37,024 nt of DNA from a bacterium (GTDB lineage: Bacteria > KSB1 > UBA2214): positions 1 to 37,024 of the forward strand of contig JAKQKF010000186.1 of the NCBI GenBank assembly GCA_029560815.1, in the 5' to 3' direction. Below the pieces are notes generated by a model. That model made no database searches. It worked only from the letters and a program-made list of their open reading frames with translations, and was not told the origin of the DNA. A program made the translations under genes and the position numbers. Below, one piece after another: positions 31,372 through 37,024 of the stretch (position 1 is the first letter of the stretch; each line of letters starts with the position of its first letter).

Positions 31372-31832
31372 CACTCTCCCGTTATAATGGCAATAAAGTC
31401 CTGAAAGGTGTCCACTTTCATCAGTTTATCGCGGTTGGCCTTTTCGTTGAGGATGGTGACCAGCGAGCCGAGGATGGGCAGGTAGACGTTCCCCTCCTCG
31501 TTGGGCGGTGCAATCACCATAAAAAAGAGGTGCACCGGTTTGCCGTCGATGGCATCAAAATCGATGCCCTGATCCGACTTGCCGAAAGCGATGAGGACGT
31601 CCGCCGCTGCTGTGGTCCTGCCGTGGGGTATGGCCACGCCTTTACCGATGCCGGTGCTCCCGAGGGTTTCGCGCTGGTGCAGCATCTCCAGGACAATGTC
31701 ACGGTTACGGATGTACTTTTCCCTGACGAAGGTGTCGAGCAATTCGGCGATAGCCGCCTCTTTTTTCACCGAGTTCAGCCCGGCCAGGAAGAGGTTGTCT
31801 TTAAAATACTTGGCCAATTCGGATCTGTGCAT
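31371..31832 (-). CDS. PTS EIIA (fructose/nitrogen-type) domain protein
   Basis: The 153-aa product starts at the ATG at 31832 with GGAGGG 5 nt upstream. It is a single EIIA domain of the mannitol/fructose class: SVKKEAAIAELL, HQRETLGSTGIGKGVAIPHGR with the phosphorylated His70, then GIDFDAIDGKPVHLFFMVIAP and HLxxLG-like LPILGSLVTIL. No membrane EIIC is present, so it probably acts in regulation, like EIIA-Ntr (PtsN), rather than in sugar uptake. It lies between a small unknown gene and the zinc-ribbon gene. Confidence 0.92.
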   Translation of the reverse strand: MHRSELAKYFKDNLFLAGLNSVKKEAAIAELLDTFVREKYIRNRDIVLEMLHQRETLGSTGIGKGVAIPHGRTTAAADVLIAFGKSDQGIDFDAIDGKPVHLFFMVIAPPNEEGNVYLPILGSLVTILNEKANRDKLMKVDTFQDFIAIITGE

Positions 31833-31876
31833 ATCATCCCTCCATGGAGGTTAGGGCAGTTAATAACGATACTGAT

Positions 31877-32194
31877 CTATATCTGATCCGGCAGAGTGCG
31901 CCTCTCCTGGTTGAGCAGCGGAGCCTTCGCCCGGGGGCGGGCAAAAGCGGCCACCTCTTCGATGAGTTCTCGCAGAGCCGGAATCACAAAGATATGATCA
32001 AGATTCAACGCCCCCAGTTCACGCGCCAGGATATGAATCTTGCGATGGAGCGGATCGGTTTTTTGCACCAGCAGGACAGACCGGTCGTCGATCCGGCATA
32101 ATCCGCCGTTAAAATCGCCTTTCTCATAGCGCACCTCAACATCGAGGGTTTTCGCCAGCGTCTCCAGGGCGAGGAGGGTCTCCTCCTCGCTCAT
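31877..32194 (-). CDS. Conserved-looking small protein of unknown function (105 aa)
   Basis: The frame starts at the ATG at 32194, 2 nt after the stop of the guanylyltransferase gene, so it is translationally coupled. The sequence (LLALETLAKTLDVEVRYEKG, GGLCRIDDRSVLLVQKTD, IHILARELGAL) has a plausible mixed alpha/beta pattern and lacks a signal or membrane helix. The DVEVRYEKGDFNGGLCRI hairpin and the RKIHILAREL helix look like a defined small fold, but I cannot name a family. Its place in the operon suggests a cytosolic role. Confidence 0.75.
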   Translation of the reverse strand: MSEEETLLALETLAKTLDVEVRYEKGDFNGGLCRIDDRSVLLVQKTDPLHRKIHILARELGALNLDHIFVIPALRELIEEVAAFARPRAKAPLLNQERRTLPDQI

Positions 32195-32196
32195 GT

Positions 32197-33285
32197 TCAG
32201 AGCACTTTTTGCTGGTTGCTGTGCTTGAGCTTTTCCACGACCCATTTTACTTCCTGCGATTGGTCCTGCTTGCAGATCAGCAGTGCATCCGGCGTATCGA
32301 CGACGATGAGATCCTCGGCGCCGATCACAGCGACCACGCGTCCGCTCGCTTCGATATAGCAGTTCCGGCACTCTTTGACGATCGGGTCATTGACCAGGAT
32401 ATTGCCCTCTTCATCGTGGGTCGAGATCTTGTAGACCTCCTGCCAGCTGCCGACATCACTCCAGCCGAAATTGCCCTCGAGCACCATGACGTTGCTGGCA
32501 TGTTCCATGATGCCGTAATCGATCGAATCGCTGTGGATCTGTTTATAGACCCGCTCAGTGACCTGCACTTCCCTGGCTGTGCCGATGGCTTCGCCGATTT
32601 CCCGGAGACCGGCCGCCAGGTCGGGCATAAGATCCTCGATGAGGTGGAGAATGGTGGCCGCCCGCCAGATAAAGATGCCGCTGTTCCAGAGGAACTCGCC
32701 GGTCGAAAAAAACTGCTCAGCCACCTCCAGGGTGGGCTTTTCGGCGAAAGCACGGACCCGGAAAGCCTTGCTGGCAGGGGGGCCGAGCTGAGCGCCGCGC
32801 TGGATATAGCCATACCCCGTCGCCGGATAGGTCGGTTCGATGCCGATGGTCGCCAGGGCATCGGGGTTGTTCTTGATCAGCTCGACCGCTTCCTGGAGGA
32901 TCTGGGCAAATTTTTCCGTATCCGAGATCAGATGGTCGGAAGGCAGGACCATCATCACAGCCTCCGGATCGCGCCTTTGCAGCTGAAGGGCCGCCAGGCC
33001 GATGCAGGGAGCTGTATTCTTGCCGAAAGGTTCGATGACAAGTTGTGAGGAGGGGAGCCAGGGCAGCTGCGCATTGAGAAGGGGTACCTGATTCCGCGTC
33101 GAGACGACATAAATTCTGTCGACCGGGATGATCACCTGCAGCCTGCGGCTGACCGCCTGAATCAGAGTCTCCTTGCCGACAAGAGAGAGATACTGTTTGG
33201 GCAGGGACTTGCGACTCTTTGGCCAGAAGCGGGCTCCCACGCCTCCGGCCATAATGAGTGCAAAGGTATTTTCCATGACGCGCAT
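32197..33285 (-). CDS. manC: Mannose-1-phosphate guanylyltransferase
   Basis: The 362-aa product has the sugar-nucleotidyltransferase signature AGGVGARFWPKSRKSLPKQ (about residues 13-31), then EPFGKNTAPCIGLAA and VLPSDHLI, and later FLWNSGIFIW, SIDYGIMEHA and GWSDVGSW. It lacks the phosphomannose-isomerase half of bifunctional ManC proteins, so it is the monofunctional short form. It makes GDP-mannose for glycans, lipopolysaccharide or protein glycosylation. The start at 33285 lies 1 nt after the thioredoxin stop; an ATG three codons in (33276) is an alternative. The two genes are coupled, with no obvious shared function. Confidence 0.94.
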   Translation of the reverse strand: MRVMENTFALIMAGGVGARFWPKSRKSLPKQYLSLVGKETLIQAVSRRLQVIIPVDRIYVVSTRNQVPLLNAQLPWLPSSQLVIEPFGKNTAPCIGLAALQLQRRDPEAVMMVLPSDHLISDTEKFAQILQEAVELIKNNPDALATIGIEPTYPATGYGYIQRGAQLGPPASKAFRVRAFAEKPTLEVAEQFFSTGEFLWNSGIFIWRAATILHLIEDLMPDLAAGLREIGEAIGTAREVQVTERVYKQIHSDSIDYGIMEHASNVMVLEGNFGWSDVGSWQEVYKISTHDEEGNILVNDPIVKECRNCYIEASGRVVAVIGAEDLIVVDTPDALLICKQDQSQEVKWVVEKLKHSNQQKVL

Positions 33286-33286
33286 T

Positions 33287-33610
33287 TTAGAGATGGGGTT
33301 CGATTTTGCTTAATAGCGCCGCCTTCGAAACCGCCCCGACAATCTGTTCGACCACTTGTCCGTTTTTAAAAAGCAGCAGGGTGGGGATGCTGCGAATGCC
33401 ATACTGGGTCGCAACCTGGTGATTTTTGTCCACATCAATCTTGCCGGCCTTCATTTTTCCCGCTTTGGCCGCGGCAACCTCTTCCACAACCGGTGCAATC
33501 ATCTTGCAGGGTCCACACCAAACCGCCCAAAAATCGACCAGCACAGGCACGCTGGACTCCAGTACCTCTTTGGCGAAGGTGGCGTCTGTCACCTCAATAG
33601 CATTTCCCAT
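33287..33610 (-). CDS. trxA: Thioredoxin
   Basis: The 107-aa product starts at the ATG at 33610, with GGGAGTAGAG upstream; a 24-codon longer frame is not family-like. It has the active site WCGPCK (Cys32, Cys35) after VLVDFWAV, the cis-Pro in [12 protein letters not shown], and [16 protein letters not shown]. It is a standard cytosolic thioredoxin that reduces disulfides. It heads the operon with manC; the GNAT gene lies 97 nt upstream and may or may not belong. Confidence 0.96.
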   Translation of the reverse strand: MGNAIEVTDATFAKEVLESSVPVLVDFWAVWCGPCKMIAPVVEEVAAAKAGKMKAGKIDVDKNHQVATQYGIRSIPTLLLFKNGQVVEQIVGAVSKAALLSKIEPHL

Positions 33611-33706
33611 CTCTACTCCCTGATTTTGTGGATACTCATATTCATAGCCTGCGAAATTAAGAAGAATTGACCATATTTGCAATAGAAAATTGCTGCCTGA
33701 ACGGGA

Positions 33707-34645
33707 CTAATCCCACTTGTTCAGATGCATTACCCCCTGCCCGTGCGTCTCTCCGCCGGTGAGGTAAAAACGCAGATGGGAATGGTTGAGGCTCCATCCC
33801 CGGCGCAGCAAGCCGGTGATGAGAAGAGGATACCAGGTGGAAAGACGGAGCACGATATGAGAGCATCCCGCCATGCCGGCGATCGAACATAGAAAACGCT
33901 CCAGCCTGGCGGCATCGGTCTCGCCGGGACCCACCACCGCCATGATCCGCCCCACTCCCTCCTTCTCCTGGACCGAAACCGGCACCAGCTGCAGCGCAGC
34001 GAAGAGTTGCGGCTCCTCCCCTGCCATCTCCAGAAAGGATTCCCCGAAACGCTCCCTATGCAGCAGACCGGCGAGATGCAAATAATCGGCCTCGATCCGG
34101 TTGGCTGCGAGAAAAGCCGGCAGACGGGCGATAAAAAGAGCGGGATCCTGCGCATAGCGGACGATGGCCGGATCCAGCGCTCGCATCCGCCCGGGCTCAA
34201 CGGCACGACTCAGGTCGACCAGCAGTGGTCCCGGGGTATAGCCAAGACCGCTGTAGAAGGCGAGGTTGTACAGGCTGCCGGCATCTGTCTCCAGCCCGAT
34301 CAGGCTGCAGCCCAGCCCGCGCAGCGCTTCTTCGCATCGCTGCAGCAGCGACCGGCCCAGCCCCTGCCTCTGACTCTCAGGAGAGACCGCCAGAGGGCCG
34401 ATCCAGCCCACCCGGCCCAAACCGTGCCCAAAGACCGCGCCGCAGAGCCCACCCTCCGCCTCCACCACCCAGCAGCTCGCGGGTGCATCCTGCAGATAAA
34501 AACGCAGGAATTCCATCCGGCAGAGCGCCAGCTCCGGACGCCTGAAACCCTCCTCGCGCCGCGCCGCAGAAAAGGCACGAATCAGCAGCGCATTCACCGA
34601 TGGCAGATCTTCAATCCGCATCTGGCACAGATTTGTCGCGGCCAT
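33707..34645 (-). CDS. GNAT-family N-acetyltransferase, possibly with a second degenerate domain
   Basis: The 312-aa product starts at the ATG at 34645, with GAGAGG upstream. Residues about 8-155 are a GNAT domain: motif A includes IGPLAVSPESQRQGLGRSLL (acetyl-CoA pyrophosphate loop QRQGLG, 92-97), and motif B follows in YNLAFYSGLGYTPG. The second half (about 175-312) keeps a GNAT-like layout (VGRIMAVVGPG, RLERFLCSIAG, LLRRGWSLNHSHLRFYL) but lacks the Q/RxxGxG loop, so it is probably a degenerate copy that forms a closed pair. The substrate is not identifiable. It is divergent from malic enzyme. Confidence 0.85.
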   Translation of the reverse strand: MAATNLCQMRIEDLPSVNALLIRAFSAARREEGFRRPELALCRMEFLRFYLQDAPASCWVVEAEGGLCGAVFGHGLGRVGWIGPLAVSPESQRQGLGRSLLQRCEEALRGLGCSLIGLETDAGSLYNLAFYSGLGYTPGPLLVDLSRAVEPGRMRALDPAIVRYAQDPALFIARLPAFLAANRIEADYLHLAGLLHRERFGESFLEMAGEEPQLFAALQLVPVSVQEKEGVGRIMAVVGPGETDAARLERFLCSIAGMAGCSHIVLRLSTWYPLLITGLLRRGWSLNHSHLRFYLTGGETHGQGVMHLNKWD

Positions 34646-34720
34646 ACCTCTCTCCCTCGCGCAGTACAACCCTCTGAGGCAAGTTAAACAATGATCGGCA
34701 AACCAGCAAGGAGATTATTC

Positions 34721-34734
34721 CCTGCACGTGCAGG
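34721..34734. promoter_or_regulatory. Perfect 14-bp palindrome upstream of the malic enzyme promoter
   Basis: CCTGCACGTGCAGG is fully symmetric and ends 6 bp before the -35 box at 34741. This is a typical position for an activator site. It also lies upstream of the divergent GNAT gene. Confidence 0.5.
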
Positions 34735-34740
34735 TTCAGC

Positions 34741-34769
34741 TTGACTGATAGAGTTTGATTTGCTATCTT
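34741..34769 (+). promoter_or_regulatory. Sigma-70-type promoter of the malic enzyme gene
   Basis: TTGACT (34741-34746), 17-bp spacer, TATCTT (34764-34769), 57 nt before the ATG at 34826. Confidence 0.75.
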
Positions 34770-34825
34770 GTAGAGGAACCATCCTAATGTTTTGCGGAAG
34801 TCTATCCATATCGAAGGGAGAGGCT

Positions 34826-36538
34826 ATGCTGACCTATGAGAAGCGAACCGACCGGTTCAGCGGCGAAGAGTACATAGAAGTCCCATTCAAAGGAGAACTC
34901 CTCACCGAACACCCCATCTTCAACAAAGGAACTGCATTCCCCGAGGATGAACGCCAGAGCCTGGGCCTCTGCGGTCTTCTTCCCGAGGCAGTCTCCTCGC
35001 TCGCGCTGCAGAAACAAAAGACCTACGAAAGCTTTTGCGCCAAACCGGATGAACTCGAGAAGTACATCTTTATGCTCTCCCTGCTCGACCGGAACGAGAC
35101 GCTCTGCTACTCCCTCATTCTTGACCATCTCGAGGAGATGCTGCCGATTGTCTACACCCCGACTGTCGGCAAGGCCTGCCAGCAGTTCAGCCATCTCTTC
35201 CGCCGCCGCCGCGGCCTCTATGTCACCGCCAACAACATCCATCACATCGATGATATCTTCAGGAACGCCCCTTTCGCCAACATCTCCCTGATCGTGGTCA
35301 CCGACGGCGAGCGCATCCTCGGACTGGGCGATCTCGGCAGCAACGGCATGGGCATCCCGATCGGCAAAATCAGCCTCTATGTCGCCGCCTCCGGGCTCCA
35401 TCCCGCCTTTTGCCTGCCGATCCAGATCGACGTCGGCACCAATAACGAGAGCCTTCTCGCCGATCCCCTCTATATCGGCTGGCGTCAAAAGCGTCTTACC
35501 GGTGATGCCTACGATGCCATCATCGAGCAGTTCGTCAACGCCGTCCGCCGCCACTTCCCCCATGCCCTGCTGCAGTGGGAAGATTTCGGCAAGGGCAACG
35601 CCTTCCGTATGCTCGAGCGCTACAAGGAACGGGTTTGCTCCTTCAACGACGACATTCAGGGCACCGGTTCCGTCGCCACAGGCGTGCTCCTCTCCGCCAT
35701 GAAGATCAAAAAGCAGAAATTAAGCGATCAGCGCTTTGTCATGTTCGGCCAGGGACAGGCGGGCCTCGGCATCGCGCGGCAGATCTGCACAGGACTGATA
35801 ATGGAGGGCTTGAGCCGCAAGGAAGCGGAAGATCGCATTTTCGGAATCGACAAGGATGGCCTGCTCCTCAAGGGGATGCCCATGAGCGAGGAGCAGCAGA
35901 TGTTCGCCAAGGATCCCTCTTTTGTGGCGAACTGGACCGTCGCGGACCGGAGCCATATCACCCTGCTTGAAACCATCAAGAACGCCAAGGCCACGGTGCT
36001 CTTCGGCGTCACCGGTCAAAGCGGCGCCTTCAATGAGGAAATCCTCAAGGCGATGGCCGCCAACGATCCCCAGGCGATGATCATGCCGATCTCCAATCCC
36101 ACCATCAAAGCCGAAGCCACACCCGAGCAGGTCGTGGCTGCGGCCGGCCCCAACGTTCTTATCGCTACCGGCAGCCCGTTCAAACCGGTCAAGGTCGAGG
36201 GCGGGGAAAAAATCATTTCACAGTGCAACAATCTCTATATCTTCCCCGGCGTCGGACTCGGAGCCCTGATTTCCGGCACTCCCAAGGTGACCGACGAAAT
36301 GTTCATGGCCGCCTCCCAGGCCCTGAGCGATCTGGTCTCGGCGGAAGATCTCAAGGCCGGGCGCATGCTGCCCCGCATTGACAAGATCCGCTACGTCTCC
36401 GCCCAGGTCGCGCTTGCGGTCGCCAGGGAAGCCCGGCGCAGCGGCCTCGGCGTCCGCGCCGACGATGAAAGACTCCTGCAAATGGTGATGAACGCGATGT
36501 GGGAGCCGAAATACCTGCCCTTCCGCCTTCCCGAATAG
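34826..36538 (+). CDS. maeA: NAD-dependent malic enzyme
   Basis: The 570-aa product starts at the ATG at 34826 with GAAGGGAGAG upstream. It is a full-length large-form malic enzyme: LPIVYTPTVGKACQQFSHLF, LIVVTDGERILGLGDLGSNG, FRMLERYKERVCSFNDDIQG (metal- and malate-binding Asp/Asn) and the NAD-binding FGQGQAGLGIARQI. It converts malate to pyruvate and CO2. The length and the SfcA-like order of motifs indicate the NAD(P) large-subunit form rather than the short bacterial one; cofactor preference is not certain. It is monocistronic, with a promoter, a palindrome and a terminator. Confidence 0.95.
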   Translation: MLTYEKRTDRFSGEEYIEVPFKGELLTEHPIFNKGTAFPEDERQSLGLCGLLPEAVSSLALQKQKTYESFCAKPDELEKYIFMLSLLDRNETLCYSLILDHLEEMLPIVYTPTVGKACQQFSHLFRRRRGLYVTANNIHHIDDIFRNAPFANISLIVVTDGERILGLGDLGSNGMGIPIGKISLYVAASGLHPAFCLPIQIDVGTNNESLLADPLYIGWRQKRLTGDAYDAIIEQFVNAVRRHFPHALLQWEDFGKGNAFRMLERYKERVCSFNDDIQGTGSVATGVLLSAMKIKKQKLSDQRFVMFGQGQAGLGIARQICTGLIMEGLSRKEAEDRIFGIDKDGLLLKGMPMSEEQQMFAKDPSFVANWTVADRSHITLLETIKNAKATVLFGVTGQSGAFNEEILKAMAANDPQAMIMPISNPTIKAEATPEQVVAAAGPNVLIATGSPFKPVKVEGGEKIISQCNNLYIFPGVGLGALISGTPKVTDEMFMAASQALSDLVSAEDLKAGRMLPRIDKIRYVSAQVALAVAREARRSGLGVRADDERLLQMVMNAMWEPKYLPFRLPE

Positions 36539-36555
36539 AGCGGCAGCACTGATAA

Positions 36556-36600
36556 AATGAAAAAGTGCGGCATGCCCGTGGGGAATGCCGCACTTTTTAT
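36556..36600. terminator. Bidirectional intrinsic terminator
   Basis: AAAAAGTGCGGCAT (up to 36573) pairs with ATGCCGCACTTTTT (from 36585) around an 11-nt loop. It ends malic enzyme on the plus strand and the partial membrane-protein gene on the minus strand. Confidence 0.92.
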
Positions 36601-36673
36601 TTTATACGCCAGGTTTCACCTGGCACCTCAAAAGCCTGCAGAACACGCCTTCACCGCGCTCACCCGCCCCCGC

Positions 36674-37024
36674 TCACTCCCTGGAGAGCATCCTTCGCAC
36701 CGCCAGCCGCCAGCCAAGGTAAATAAGGATAACGATCGGAAAGAGCCAGATGGGAGAAAGCCAGAAAACAGCGATGATCCGCAGCCGCGCCAGGAAAAAA
36801 GCGGCCGCAAAAACGACTGTCATGAAGAGCGCCAGTCCGCTCAGCCGGGTGAAGCCCGGCACATAGGCAAAATCGACCATCTGGCGGTAGAGGTAGAGCG
36901 AAATCGCCATCCATAACGGCGGCAGAAAGGTAAAAAACGGCAGCTGCAGCAGATTGGCCCGCGCAAAGATGAGCAGGTAGGCCAGGATAACGCAGTAAAA
37001 AATCCCGGGGATCATGGTCAAGAA
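36674..37024 (-). CDS. Membrane protein, partial (N-terminus possibly beyond window)
   Basis: The minus-strand frame is open from the right edge of the window to a stop at 36674 (116 codons). It contains about four membrane helices (GIFYCVILAYLLIFA, FTFLPPLWMAISLYLY, LALFMTVVFAAAFFLA, FWLSPIWLFPIVILIYLGW) and ends in a basic tail RRMLSRE. A TTG or ATG near 37021/37015 could be the start, but no ribosome-binding site can be seen because the sequence ends. The family is not recognised. Confidence 0.7.
   Translation of the reverse strand, partial: FLTMIPGIFYCVILAYLLIFARANLLQLPFFTFLPPLWMAISLYLYRQMVDFAYVPGFTRLSGLALFMTVVFAAAFFLARLRIIAVFWLSPIWLFPIVILIYLGWRLAVRRMLSRE

Overview
This 37 kb window comes from a bacterial chromosome that is densely packed with genes. 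Ribosome-binding sites are mostly GGAGG-type, with several TTG and GTG starts. Intergenic regions repeatedly show TTGnnn-N17-TAnnnT promoters. Two sigma-54-dependent activators, an alpha-oxoamine synthase resembling serine palmitoyltransferase beside a divergent SDR gene, and many proteins of unknown family suggest an uncultured lineage in or near the Fibrobacteres-Chlorobi-Bacteroidetes (FCB) assemblage. That placement is an inference; no rRNA or marker gene here settles it.

Positions 1-9.8 kb are accessory in character. By eye they are more AT-rich than the rest, and nearly all genes run on the minus strand. In transcription order they are: a 229-aa protein of unknown family; (arfB lies on the opposite strand); a SARP/BTAD-type regulator with a receiver domain that has lost its phosphoacceptor; a beta-rich unknown protein; a 394-aa coiled-coil protein whose C-terminal domain is shared with the 229-aa protein; two decayed peptidoglycan-hydrolase tails; a three-helix membrane protein split by a complete IS630-type element; a secreted gluzincin-type metallopeptidase; another muramidase-like tail; and an SH3-domain protein running off the left edge. 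This looks like an envelope or secretion-related module under a dedicated regulator, partly decayed. Its function cannot be read from the sequence.

Positions 9.9-23.4 kb carry a radical SAM protein with an unusual CX4CX2C motif, an operon of two tandem non-canonical thymidylate-kinase-family proteins plus a coiled-coil protein, a TIGR00374-type membrane protein, the sbcDC nuclease pair, a sigma-54 activator with a partly degenerate receiver, a zincin-like protein, a lipoprotein and an OPT-family transporter.

Positions 23.4-37 kb carry a secreted HEAT-repeat protein behind a near-perfect sigma-54 promoter beside a sigma-54 activator, an aminotransferase with cutA, a TonB-like/winged-helix fusion, the divergent SDR/serine-palmitoyltransferase-like pair, a minus-strand operon (thioredoxin, mannose-1-phosphate guanylyltransferase, unknown, PTS EIIA, zinc-ribbon protein), a GNAT protein, NAD-malic enzyme and a partial membrane protein. 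Convergent genes are separated by three bidirectional intrinsic terminators or by almost nothing. No tRNA, rRNA or CRISPR array was seen.
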